Positions 50,717 through 59,741 of a stretch of 64,000 bases of DNA are shown piece by piece (position 1 is the first letter of the stretch; every line of letters starts with the position of its first letter). The stretch lies in assembly GCF_037095755.1 (NCBI RefSeq), contig NZ_JBAWKJ010000002.1, forward strand, positions 930,001 through 994,000, written 5' to 3'. This stretch comes from Sphingopyxis sp. CCNWLW2. GTDB lineage: Bacteria > Pseudomonadota > Alphaproteobacteria > Sphingomonadales > Sphingomonadaceae. The notes under the pieces were generated by a model. It was not told where the DNA came from. It was given only the letters and a program-made list of their open reading frames with translations, and did no database searches. The translations under genes were made by a program, and so were the position numbers.

Positions 50717-53700
50717 TCAGAACTCCGTGGTGACCGAGGTGTACCAATAGCGGCCATAGGGGCTGTAGAGCGACCCCAGATAGCCCTCGGAGGACAACGG
50801 CGGCTTTTCGTTCGTGATGTTGCGTACCCCGACGCGCCAGCGCATGTCGCCGCCGAGGCCGCCGGCATCCTTGATCCGCACCTGCGCATACAGATTGCCG
50901 GTGACCTGCGACTTGACGCGCCACGGGTTGCCATCGGCATCGACGAACGCGGTTTCGTCGACCGCGCCGGTGTAGCGCGCGAAGGCGCCGACCTGAAACT
51001 GCCCGAGCGACCATGTGAGCGACGCGGTGCCGCGCCATTTCGGGCGGCCGTTCGCCTCGATCAGATTCTGGGTCTCGGGCAGCGGCGTCGCGGCGTTGAT
51101 GTCGCCGGCTTCGCGCGCGGCGACGAGCTGGTCGACGGCGTCGCCCGGTGCGCGCGAGAATTTGAGCAGCCGCGTCGCGTTGACCGAGAAATCGAACTTG
51201 CCGACATCGGTCTTCGGCGATTGCCAGTAGAAGGCGAAATCGAGCCCGCGGACGGTCTGCGGCTGCAGGTTGATGAACTGGTCACGCACCGTCGTGATCC
51301 GGCCCACCGGCGTGATGCCCGTGCCCGCGAAATTGGCGATATCGTCGGCATTGGCGGCATCGCGAATGACGTTCGGGTTCGACGATCCCTGAAGGCGAAG
51401 CAGATAGTCGAGCGCCACCGCGGTGTCGTTGCCGAGGATGCCAACGATGCCCTTCTGCTTGATCGACCAATAGTCTACGGTGAAGGTGATGCGGCCGAGG
51501 TCGGCCGGAATGAAGGTCGGTTCGAACACCGCGCCGAGGTTATAGTTTGTGCTCTTTTCGGGCTTGAGCTCGGGATTGCCCGAGACGCGGCGCGAATAGC
51601 CGACATTGTTGCCGCACTGGGTGAAATTGGCGATCCGGCCGGCGCGCAGGTCCACCTCGCAGCGGAGGAAATCCTGGCTGGTGGCGAGGCGCGCATATTC
51701 GACGGCATTGACCTGTTCGAGGTTCGGGGCGCGGAAGCCCTGCGAGAAGGAGCCGCGGAAACGAATGCCGTCGACCACGTCCCACGCCGCCGCGATCTTC
51801 GGCCGCGCGACGCTGCCGAAATCGCTGTAATGTTCGTAGCGCCCCGCAAGCTGCACGTCGAAACGGCGGACGAGCGGGATATTCATCTCCTCGGACACCA
51901 AAGGCACCGCGAGTTCGGCATAGCCGGCCGCGACCGTCCTTTTGCCATAGGTATCGGGGTTGTCGCTGACCGCCGCGGCGTCGCTGATCGTCACCGCGCC
52001 CGATACGGCATCGATGAAGGGGCTCGACCCGTCGACGGCGGAATCGCGGTCGTCGCGCTGGGTCTCGCGCCGCACTTCAAGACCGAAGGCAACGCCGACG
52101 TCGCCGCCGGGCAAGGCGAACAGGTCGGCGCGCGAGGCGCGGAAGTCGCCCATCGTCAGCGTGGTTTTCGAGGCGCGGCGAAGCTGGAAGGTGATCGCAT
52201 CGATCGCCGCCCGCGAGCTGGGGGTACAATCGCCCGAGCTGAGGCTGTCGATGCAGCCGCCGTTGAACGGGTTGTACGCATCAGGAGTCGCGAGCGCGAG
52301 GCTCCGCTGGAGCGCAGAGCTGCGCACCGCAAGGCTGCTGTCGACCGCCGAGGCTTCGGAATAGACGAAGGCGCTGTCCCATTTGAAGCCTGCAGCCTCG
52401 CCGCGCACACCGATCAGGCCGCGCAGCTGCTCGCCCGAGACCTTCACCGCCTGCGGCCCGGTATCGACGAAGCGATAGGTGGTGAGCAGCACCGGCAGGC
52501 CCGCGGCGGGCACGTTGACGAGCCCCGGGATGCGGTTGGGATTGGGCTGGCCGCCCACCGTCATCGCGCCGAACGGGTTGTAATAGTTCGACGCCGGGAT
52601 CCAGATCTGGTTGAGGTTGATCACCGGCGGCTGGATGCGTGTCGTGTTCGAGTGGTAATAGCCGAACTCGCCGAACAAAGTCAGATCGTCGGTCACGTCG
52701 TAGTGGCCGTTGATGAAGGCGTTGTAGCGCTTCACGCTCGGCATCACCGTCGTTCCGGCCGCCGTGTCGTAGCGCAGGTCGCGGAAGGCGTTGTTCGTCG
52801 CGAGCGCGGTGTTCACGAGGCAGAGGTCGGCGGTCAGCGCCTGCGTGCATCCGCCGAGGCGCGTCGGGCGGACGGTGAAGGAGCCCGCGGCGGTGGTGAG
52901 GTTCGTCGTGCCGCGGCGCGGCCGGCCGCCCGTTACTGGGACCTGGAGCGCGGGCCAAGCGCCACGCGTTGCGCGCGCATCGGGGGTCTGCGAGTCGGCG
53001 AAATCGGGATAATCAGCGAACAGCGGGCGGAGGTTGGCCGAGGCGGTGAAATCCTGATCCTCGGCACGCAACGCCGTGCGGTCGGTATATTCGAACGAGA
53101 GAGTGATATTGCCGCGGTCGAAGCTCTTGCCGGCAAGGATATTGCCCTGGAATTCGCGCAGGTGCGTGCCTTCGGCGGCGCCGTATTGCGCCTGCATCCT
53201 GAGGCCGTCGTAATTGTCCTTGAGCACCGTGTTGACGACGCCCGCGACGGCATCTGAGCCGTAGAGCGCGGCGGCGCCATCGAGCAACACTTCGAGCCGC
53301 TGCAGTCCCGTCGTCGGGATTGCGTTCGAGTTATAGCTCAGTACCGGCACGGTGCCCGTGTCCGACAGGCCCTGGCTCGCAGGGTGGGTGACGATGCGGC
53401 GGCCGTTGAGCAGCACCAGCGTGTTGCCGACGCCTAATGAGCGGAGGTTGACCGAACCGACGTCGCCGCGCGCGGCATTGCTGGTCTGCGCATTGTTGCC
53501 GGGGTTGAAGCTGACGTCGCCCATTTGCGGGATGTTGCGGATCAGTTCGTCGCCGCTGACCGCGCCGATCGCGTCGAGCTTGTCCTGATTGACCACGACC
53601 ACCGGCAGCGCCTCGGTGACGCGCGCGCCTTCGATGCGCGTGCCGACGACAACGATATCGCCGGCGGTTTCGCCGTCGGGCTGCGGATCATTGGCTTCGG

Positions 53701-53809
53701 CGGCATCGGCCGCCGGATCGGCTGCGGCCGTCTGCGCCTGCGCGGGTGCGCCCGCGAGAAGGCAGATCGCCGTGCTCGCCAGAAGCATTGTTCCAAAACT
53801 GCGCCTCAT
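50717..53809 (-). CDS. TonB-dependent outer-membrane receptor
   Basis: The approximately 1030-aa product has a signal peptide (MLLASTAICLLAGAPAQAQ) and a short acidic linker. The TonB box region DIVVVGTRIEG leads into the plug domain (IRNIPQMGDVSF, NLRSLGVGNTLVLLNGRRIV, EVLLDGAAALYGSDAVAGVVNTVLK), followed by a 22-strand barrel ending in YWYTSVTTEF. The size and the plug motifs match the large sphingomonad family of iTonB/OMR receptors. Three ATGs in a row (53815, 53812, 53809) offer starts; 53809 has the best distance to GGGGAGA. It is paired with an SGNH hydrolase. Ligand unknown; not obviously a siderophore. Confidence 0.93.
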   Translation of the reverse strand: MRRSFGTMLLASTAICLLAGAPAQAQTAAADPAADAAEANDPQPDGETAGDIVVVGTRIEGARVTEALPVVVVNQDKLDAIGAVSGDELIRNIPQMGDVSFNPGNNAQTSNAARGDVGSVNLRSLGVGNTLVLLNGRRIVTHPASQGLSDTGTVPVLSYNSNAIPTTGLQRLEVLLDGAAALYGSDAVAGVVNTVLKDNYDGLRMQAQYGAAEGTHLREFQGNILAGKSFDRGNITLSFEYTDRTALRAEDQDFTASANLRPLFADYPDFADSQTPDARATRGAWPALQVPVTGGRPRRGTTNLTTAAGSFTVRPTRLGGCTQALTADLCLVNTALATNNAFRDLRYDTAAGTTVMPSVKRYNAFINGHYDVTDDLTLFGEFGYYHSNTTRIQPPVINLNQIWIPASNYYNPFGAMTVGGQPNPNRIPGLVNVPAAGLPVLLTTYRFVDTGPQAVKVSGEQLRGLIGVRGEAAGFKWDSAFVYSEASAVDSSLAVRSSALQRSLALATPDAYNPFNGGCIDSLSSGDCTPSSRAAIDAITFQLRRASKTTLTMGDFRASRADLFALPGGDVGVAFGLEVRRETQRDDRDSAVDGSSPFIDAVSGAVTISDAAAVSDNPDTYGKRTVAAGYAELAVPLVSEEMNIPLVRRFDVQLAGRYEHYSDFGSVARPKIAAAWDVVDGIRFRGSFSQGFRAPNLEQVNAVEYARLATSQDFLRCEVDLRAGRIANFTQCGNNVGYSRRVSGNPELKPEKSTNYNLGAVFEPTFIPADLGRITFTVDYWSIKQKGIVGILGNDTAVALDYLLRLQGSSNPNVIRDAANADDIANFAGTGITPVGRITTVRDQFINLQPQTVRGLDFAFYWQSPKTDVGKFDFSVNATRLLKFSRAPGDAVDQLVAAREAGDINAATPLPETQNLIEANGRPKWRGTASLTWSLGQFQVGAFARYTGAVDETAFVDADGNPWRVKSQVTGNLYAQVRIKDAGGLGGDMRWRVGVRNITNEKPPLSSEGYLGSLYSPYGRYWYTSVTTEF

Positions 53810-53857
53810 CATCATTCTCCCCAATTTTATTGTCTGAATTTCTGTGTCTCGTTTGTC

Positions 53858-55204
53858 TCAATCGCTGTCGGTCTCGACCGGCGGCGCCGCGAGCGGTGCG
53901 GGCTCGCCGCTGAGCGCGCGATCGAGCGCATCGCGGTCGAGCGCATTTTCCCACATCGCGACGACGATCGCGGCGAGCGCGTTGCCGATGAAGTTGGTTA
54001 GCGCGCGGCACTCGCTCATAAAGCGGTCGATGCCGAGGATCAGCGCGAGCCCCGCGACGGGCACGGTCGGCACCGCGGTCAGCGTCGCGGCGAGCGTGAT
54101 GAAGCCCGCGCCGGTAACCCCCGCCGCGCCCTTCGAACTCACCATCGCGACGAGCAGCAGCGCGACCTGATCGCCGAGGCTGAGGTCGATGCCCGTCGCC
54201 TGCGCGACGAACAGCGCCGCGAGCGTCATATAGATGTTCGTGCCGTCGAGGTTGAAGCTGTAGCCCGTCGGCACGACCATGCCGACGACGGATTTGGCAC
54301 AGCCCGCTTTCTCGAGCTTTTCCATCAGGCTAGGCAGCGCGGCCTCGGACGACGAGGTGCCGAGCACGAGCAGCAGTTCGGCTTTGAGATAGGCGATCAG
54401 CCGGAAGATCGAAAAGCCGCAGAGCCGCGCCATGCCGCCGAGGACGACGACCACGAACAGGATCGAGGTCAGATAGAAGGTCGCGATCAGCGCGCCGAGA
54501 TTGACGAGCGATTCGACGCCATATTCGCCGATGGTGAAGGCCATCGCGCCGAACGCGCCGATCGGCGCGAAGCGCATCAGCATGCCCACGAGGGTGAAGA
54601 ACACGCTCGAAAGCTTTTCGAGCATCCCAAGCACCTGCGCGCCGGCGGCGCCGGTGTGCGACAGCGCGATGCCGAAAAGGATCGCCGCGAACAGCGCCTG
54701 CAGGATCGAGCCCGAGGTCAGCGCCGAGACGAAGGTCGTGGGAATGATCGCGAGCAGGAAACCGACGAGCGAGGTATCGTGCGCCTTCGCATCATATTCG
54801 GCGATCTTGGCGACGGCGTTCGGATCGAGCGTGCTCGGGTCGATATTCATCCCCGCGCCCGGTTGCACCACATTGGCGACGATCAGCCCGATGATCAGCG
54901 CGAGCGTCGAGAAGAAGAGGAAATAGGCGAAGGTCTTGGCCGTCAGGCGGCCGAGCGTCTTGCCGCTGCCGACCGATGCGATGCCCGTCGACACGGTGAG
55001 GAAGATCACCGGCGCGATGATCATCTTGACGAGGTCGATGAAGCCCTTGCCGAGCGGCTGGAGCTGGACGCCGACGTCGGGCCAGAAATGGCCGAGCAGC
55101 ACGCCGCCGGCGATCGCCGCGAGCACCTGTACATAGAGATGCGACCACCACGGCCCGGATTTGGCCGGCACGTGCACCGCATTCATGTCGATCGTGGCTG
55201 CCAC
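53858..55204 (-). CDS. dctA: C4-dicarboxylate/amino-acid:cation symporter
   Basis: The 448-aa product has eight helices and two re-entrant loops of the DAACS family. The serine-rich loop is [18 protein letters not shown], and the substrate/cation site [25 protein letters not shown] is intact; [23 protein letters not shown] closes it. It brings in succinate, malate, fumarate or aspartate/glutamate. The divergent DctB/DctD pair makes DctA the better name than GltP. GTG start at 55204, with ATG 55186 as an alternative. Confidence 0.9.
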   Translation of the reverse strand: MAATIDMNAVHVPAKSGPWWSHLYVQVLAAIAGGVLLGHFWPDVGVQLQPLGKGFIDLVKMIIAPVIFLTVSTGIASVGSGKTLGRLTAKTFAYFLFFSTLALIIGLIVANVVQPGAGMNIDPSTLDPNAVAKIAEYDAKAHDTSLVGFLLAIIPTTFVSALTSGSILQALFAAILFGIALSHTGAAGAQVLGMLEKLSSVFFTLVGMLMRFAPIGAFGAMAFTIGEYGVESLVNLGALIATFYLTSILFVVVVLGGMARLCGFSIFRLIAYLKAELLLVLGTSSSEAALPSLMEKLEKAGCAKSVVGMVVPTGYSFNLDGTNIYMTLAALFVAQATGIDLSLGDQVALLLVAMVSSKGAAGVTGAGFITLAATLTAVPTVPVAGLALILGIDRFMSECRALTNFIGNALAAIVVAMWENALDRDALDRALSGEPAPLAAPPVETDSD

Positions 55205-55374
55205 CAGCCTCTCCCTATATTTTGCGTCCGGCTCGACGCGGACCGAGGTGTTTCCCGGCCTTTGGCTAAAAATAGGGGCAGGATGGAATCATCGTCAAAC
55301 ACCACAAGAAACTTAGCAAAGCCACTGTTATTATTATTGTTTTTACGAAAAATCTCGTCACGTCTCTTCACGTT

Positions 55375-55424
55375 TGTGCAAAATACCGCATACGTTCCCA
55401 AACATTTGTGCAATAATCCGCACA
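55375..55424. promoter_or_regulatory. Tandem inverted-repeat sites, candidate DctD binding sites
   Basis: TGTGC-N8-GCACA lies at 55407-55424 and TGTGC-N8-GCATA (one mismatch) at 55375-55392. Their centres are 32 bases apart, three helical turns, so both would face one side of the DNA. The second site touches the dctB start codon. They are placed like the upstream activating sites of dctA in rhizobia. Confidence 0.6.
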
Positions 55425-57220
55425 TGCCTGTGCAGAGCGAGTCGTCCCCGATCCGTCCCCACGCCCACCGCCGACGCCTGTTCGTCGCCGTGGCGGTTGG
55501 GCTCGCGATCCTGCTCGTCGCGGGGTTCGGCCTCGCACAGTGGGCCGCGGGTCGCGCCGGCGCGCAGGCCGACGCCGAGGCGCGGCAGAATGCACGCGCG
55601 CATGCAAGCCTGCTCGAAAGCGAGCTGCAGAAATTCCGCCTGCTGCCGCGCGTGCTCACCGAATTTCCAGACGTCCGCGCCGCGCTCGCCGACAAGAGCG
55701 ATGCGGCCTCGCGGCGGCTCGATCGCGAACTCGAACAGCTCGCGGCGCGCACCGACGCGACCGTGATCTATGTGATCGACGCGGGCGGCACGACGATCGC
55801 GGCGAGCAACTGGCGCGCGCCGACAAGCTTCGTCGGCGAGAATTACCGCTTCCGCCCTTATTTCCAGGGAGCGATGCGCAGCGGCGCGGCCGAACTGTTC
55901 GCACTGGGAACGGTCAGCGGGCGCCCCGGGCTCTATCTTGCTCGCCGCGTCGATGTCGGCGGGCGCCAGCTTGGCGTGATCGTGCTCAAGGTCGAGTTCG
56001 ACAAACTGGAATCGCGGTGGGCGGATTCGGCGGCAGCAACGCTTGTAACCGATGCCGCGGGGATCATCGTGATGAGCAGCGAGCCCCGCTGGCGCTTCCG
56101 CTCCTTCGCTCCGATTTCGGCGGCGACGCAGCAGCGGCTTCGCGCGACGCGCAGCTATGGCGATGCGCGGCTCGATCCGCTGCTGGTCGACCGCGTCGAT
56201 GGCGGCGTTCGTGTCGGCACGGACCTGTTCCGCGAGGCCGACGAGCGCGTCTCCTTCCCCGGCGGCACGCTCCGCCTGCTCCAGCCCGCCGAGCCTGCCC
56301 GCGCCAGCGCCAATGCCACCGCGCGCGTCGCCTTCCTCGTCCTGCTGATCCTTGTCGGCGCGGCGATCATCACGCTGCTCCGCGTCGTCGAACGGCAGAC
56401 GCTACGCCAGGCCGCGCACGAGGCGCTCGAACGCGAGGTCGCCGCACGCACGCGCGACCTGCGCACCGCGAACGACGAACTGCGCCTCGCGTCCGAGCGG
56501 CAGACCGAGACCGACCGCCGCTATCGCGCCGCGCGCGAAGAACTGGCGCAGGCGAGCCGCCTCGGATCGATCGGCCAGATCACCGCCGGCGTCGCGCACG
56601 AGATCAACCAGCCGATCGCGGCGATCCGCACCTTTGCCGAAAACAGCCTGCGCTATCTCGAGCGCGCGCAACCCGATAAGGCCCGCGGCAACCTCGACAC
56701 CATCGTCGAACTGACGGCGCGCGTCGGTGCGATCACCAACGAACTGCGCAATTTTGCTCGCCGCAAGCCCACCCCGCTCGGCCCCGTCGCGGTGCAATCG
56801 GCGGTCGACGGGACGCTGCTCCTGATCGGCGATCGGCTGCGCGCACAAGGTATCGCGCTCGACGTCGAAATCGAAAATCCAGCTGCGTCGGTGCACGCCG
56901 ACCGCGTTCGGCTCGAGCAGGTGCTCGTCAACCTGCTGCAAAATGCGGTCGAGGCGGTGCAAGGCGTGAAAGATGCACGCATTGCGCTGTGGACGCATGG
57001 CGGCGACCCGGTCCATATCGACGTCTGCGACAACGGCCCCGGTGTTCCCGCCGAGCTGTTGCCGCAGCTCTTCACCCCCTTCGTCACCGGGCGGCCCGAC
57101 GGGCTCGGGCTGGGGCTGGCGATCGCGAGCGATATCATGGCCGAATTCGGCGGCACGCTGACCCTGATCCCCTCCCCGCTCGGCGGCGCGGGGTTCCGCC
57201 TGACGTTGAGGCCAGCATGA
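55424..57220 (+). CDS. dctB: Sensor histidine kinase DctB-like
   Basis: The 598-aa product has one helix near the N-terminus (about 24-44) and another near 300-320. They enclose a periplasmic double-PDC sensor (TIAASNWRAPTSFVGENYRFRPYFQGAM, typical of DctB dicarboxylate sensors). The cytoplasmic kinase follows: a coiled coil, HisKA with His392 in GVAHEINQPIAAIRTFAENS, and the ATP-binding motifs NLLQNAVEAV, DNGPGVP and GLGLGLAI. It senses external C4-dicarboxylates and phosphorylates the next gene's product. The start at 55424 has a weak ribosome-binding site. Confidence 0.9.
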   Translation: MPVQSESSPIRPHAHRRRLFVAVAVGLAILLVAGFGLAQWAAGRAGAQADAEARQNARAHASLLESELQKFRLLPRVLTEFPDVRAALADKSDAASRRLDRELEQLAARTDATVIYVIDAGGTTIAASNWRAPTSFVGENYRFRPYFQGAMRSGAAELFALGTVSGRPGLYLARRVDVGGRQLGVIVLKVEFDKLESRWADSAAATLVTDAAGIIVMSSEPRWRFRSFAPISAATQQRLRATRSYGDARLDPLLVDRVDGGVRVGTDLFREADERVSFPGGTLRLLQPAEPARASANATARVAFLVLLILVGAAIITLLRVVERQTLRQAAHEALEREVAARTRDLRTANDELRLASERQTETDRRYRAAREELAQASRLGSIGQITAGVAHEINQPIAAIRTFAENSLRYLERAQPDKARGNLDTIVELTARVGAITNELRNFARRKPTPLGPVAVQSAVDGTLLLIGDRLRAQGIALDVEIENPAASVHADRVRLEQVLVNLLQNAVEAVQGVKDARIALWTHGGDPVHIDVCDNGPGVPAELLPQLFTPFVTGRPDGLGLGLAIASDIMAEFGGTLTLIPSPLGGAGFRLTLRPA

Positions 57221-58554
57221 GCTTTTTCACCGGCGAGCAGACGATCTTCTTCGTCGACGACGATGCGGCGCTGCGCGAGGCAAATGTCCAGACGCTCGAC
57301 CTCGCGGGGCTGGCGGTCGAAGCCTTTCCCGACGCGCAGAGCGTGCTGCCACGCATCGAAGCGGGCTTCTCGGGGATCGTCGTCACCGACATCCGCATGC
57401 CGGGGATGGACGGGCTCGAATTGCGCGCAGCGATCCATGCGATCGATCCTGATATCCCCGTCATCCTGATCACCGGCCACGCCGATGTCGCGATGGCGGT
57501 GCGCGCGCTCCACGACGGCGCGTTCGACTTCCTCGCCAAGCCCTTTGCCGCCGACCACCTCGTCGGCATCGCGCGCCGCGCGCTCGCGCACCGTGCGCTG
57601 ATCCTCGACAATAGGCGGCTGACCGCGGCGGCGGCGGCGATCGACAGCCCGCTGATCGGCGAAAGCCCGGCGATGGTCCGGCTGCGCGAAACGATTACGC
57701 AGCTCGCGCAGGCGGACATCGATGTGCTGATCGAAGGCGAAACTGGCACCGGCAAGGAGTTGGTCGCGCATATGCTCCACCGCCAGAGCCGACGGAGCGC
57801 GGCGTCATTGGTCGCGGTGAACTGCGCCGCGCTTCCCCACGAGCTGGCCGAGGCCGAATTGTTCGGCAGCGACCTGATCGACCGGAGCAGCGGCAAACTC
57901 GGCCAGGCGGGGCGCATTCGCAGCGCGCACCGCGGCACATTGTTCCTCGACGAGATCGATACGATGCATCCCTCGGTGCAGGCGAAGCTGCTGCGCGTGA
58001 TCGAGGAGCGCGAGGTCCAGCCGATCGGCGCCAGCGCGCCCGAGCCCGTCGACCTGCGCGTCGTCGCGGCGACCAAAACCGACCTGATGGACGCGGTGCG
58101 CAGCGGCGATTTCCGCGAGGATCTCTATTACCGGCTGCATGTCGTGAAGCTGCGCATCCCACCCTTGCGCGAACGCCGGTCGGACATTCCGCAAACCTTC
58201 GCCTTCTTCCTCGACGAAGCCGCGGCGAAGATGGGGATGGCGGGGTTCCGGATCGACGACGGCATCCGCCGCCACCTCGTCGAGCATGACTGGCCGGGCA
58301 ACGTCCGCGAGCTCAAGAATTTCGCCTATAGCGTCGTTCTCGACCTGCCGTCCGATCCCGGCCTGTCGGCGATGCCCGCCGACGCCCCGCTCGCCGAGCG
58401 CGTGCGCCGGTTCGAGGCAACGATCATCCACGACACGATGGCGCAGACCCGCGGCAATATCGCCGAAACGATGGCGCGACTGGGGCTTCCGCGAAAGACG
58501 CTCTACGACAAGATGGCGAAGCTGGGGATCGACCCCAAAAGCTTCCGCGCCTAG
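57217..58554 (+). CDS. dctD: NtrC-family response regulator DctD-like, altered sigma-54 loop
   Basis: The 445-aa product has a receiver domain (phosphoacceptor Asp58 in VVTDIRMPG), an AAA+ domain with Walker A GETGTGKE (about 173-180) and Walker B FLDEI, and a C-terminal Fis-type helix-turn-helix (GNIAETMARLGLPRKTLYDKMAKLGI). Where the sigma-54-contacting GAFTGA motif normally follows ELFG it reads SDLIDRSSGKLGQAGR, so the canonical loop is missing. Overlaps dctB by four bases (ATGA). It probably regulates dctA, perhaps with ordinary sigma-70 polymerase. Confidence 0.88.
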   Translation: MSFFTGEQTIFFVDDDAALREANVQTLDLAGLAVEAFPDAQSVLPRIEAGFSGIVVTDIRMPGMDGLELRAAIHAIDPDIPVILITGHADVAMAVRALHDGAFDFLAKPFAADHLVGIARRALAHRALILDNRRLTAAAAAIDSPLIGESPAMVRLRETITQLAQADIDVLIEGETGTGKELVAHMLHRQSRRSAASLVAVNCAALPHELAEAELFGSDLIDRSSGKLGQAGRIRSAHRGTLFLDEIDTMHPSVQAKLLRVIEEREVQPIGASAPEPVDLRVVAATKTDLMDAVRSGDFREDLYYRLHVVKLRIPPLRERRSDIPQTFAFFLDEAAAKMGMAGFRIDDGIRRHLVEHDWPGNVRELKNFAYSVVLDLPSDPGLSAMPADAPLAERVRRFEATIIHDTMAQTRGNIAETMARLGLPRKTLYDKMAKLGIDPKSFRA

Positions 58555-59741
58555 CGCGCCGCGGGTTTCCCCTGCGCCGCGAGGACGCGGAGGATATTGC
58601 CGCTCCACATCTTCTCGATGTCGGCGTCCGAATAGCCCGCGGCCTTCAGCCGCTCGGTGACCTTGGGCAGCGCCGAAATATCCTCGATGCCCGGCAGGCC
58701 GCCGCCGCCGTCCCAGTCGGCTCCGAAGCAGATATGATCGACACCGCCGACCTCGATCGCGCGCAGCACCATCTTCATATAGGCGTCGAAATCGGCCGCC
58801 CATAATGCCTCGGTCTTGTCGAGTTCGCGCCACTGGCGGTTGAGATCGGCCTGCTCGGCGGGCGTGATCTGCCCAATCCGCTCATATTTGCCGAACAGTT
58901 CGGCGCGCGCGGGCGACATGTTCATTTCCGACATGAAAATCGTCGAGATGCACATCGCGCCGCCCTTCGCGGCGAGGGCCTTCAGCCGCCCTTCGTCGAG
59001 GTTGCGCGGATGGTCGTAGGCCGAGCGCAGGCTCGAGTGCGAGAGCAGGATCGGATATTTCGACAGCGCCAATATCTGGTCAAACGCCGCGTCGGACGAA
59101 TGGCTCGCGTCGATGACGATACCGAGACGGTTCATCTCGGCGACCCATTGCTTGCCGAGCGGGCTCAGCCCCTTCCAGCGTCCCTCGCCCGTCGCGCTGT
59201 CGGCGAACTGATTGTCTTTCGAATGCACCGGACCCGCGAGACGCAGTCCCTTGCTGTAGAACTCCTGAAGCAGCGACAGGTCTTCGCCGAGCGGATAGCT
59301 GTTCTCCATCGACTTGAAGGCGATCAGCTTGCCTTCCTTGTTGAGCCGCAGCGCATCGGCCGTGGTGAGCGCGGGCGCGATCGCATCCGGATATTTCGCA
59401 ATGGTGCGATCGATCAGGTCCGACCGCTTCCGCGCAAACGCGAGCGCGTCGGCATAGCCCTTCGGCGTTAGCGGCCCCTGGTCGGTGTAGATGGCGAAGA
59501 AGCCGCCATCGAGATTGCCGTCCTTCATCCGCGGGATATCGAGCTGCGCCATGTCTTCGGCGAGCGCGTGACGGTCGGCGAAGCTCCAGCCCGCACGCTC
59601 GAAATGGAGCGGGGTGTCGAGGTGGGTGTCGAGCACGAGCATGCGGCTGTGGAGCGGCGCTTCAGCCGTTTTGGGTTTGTCACCGCCCGGCGAACAGGCG
59701 GTGAGCGCGGTTGCGGTCAGCAGGATGGCGAAACGGTTCAC
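58551..59741 (-). CDS. M19-family membrane dipeptidase (lipoprotein)
   Basis: The 396-aa product has a lipobox (TACS). The metal-binding sets of renal dipeptidase follow: LVLDTHLDTPL (first His and Asp), AFKSMENSYPL (bridging Glu), VIDASHSSDAAF and PILLSHSSLRS (His ligands). The binuclear zinc enzyme cleaves dipeptides and typically tolerates D-residues at the C-terminal side. GTG start at 59741 overlaps the stop of the serine hydrolase (GTGA). Last gene of the operon; its end overlaps the convergent dctD by four bases. Confidence 0.92.
   Translation of the reverse strand: MNRFAILLTATALTACSPGGDKPKTAEAPLHSRMLVLDTHLDTPLHFERAGWSFADRHALAEDMAQLDIPRMKDGNLDGGFFAIYTDQGPLTPKGYADALAFARKRSDLIDRTIAKYPDAIAPALTTADALRLNKEGKLIAFKSMENSYPLGEDLSLLQEFYSKGLRLAGPVHSKDNQFADSATGEGRWKGLSPLGKQWVAEMNRLGIVIDASHSSDAAFDQILALSKYPILLSHSSLRSAYDHPRNLDEGRLKALAAKGGAMCISTIFMSEMNMSPARAELFGKYERIGQITPAEQADLNRQWRELDKTEALWAADFDAYMKMVLRAIEVGGVDHICFGADWDGGGGLPGIEDISALPKVTERLKAAGYSDADIEKMWSGNILRVLAAQGKPAAR

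Noticed and set aside
50486..53257. Plus-strand open frame of about 923 codons opposite the TonB receptor
   Set aside because: Mirror frame of the receptor gene; the receptor has signal peptide, plug and barrel motifs.
55205..55423. Sigma-54 promoter for dctA
   Set aside because: GG-N10-GC pairs on the minus strand occur only with poor flanking matches; none approaches the consensus found at 5056.
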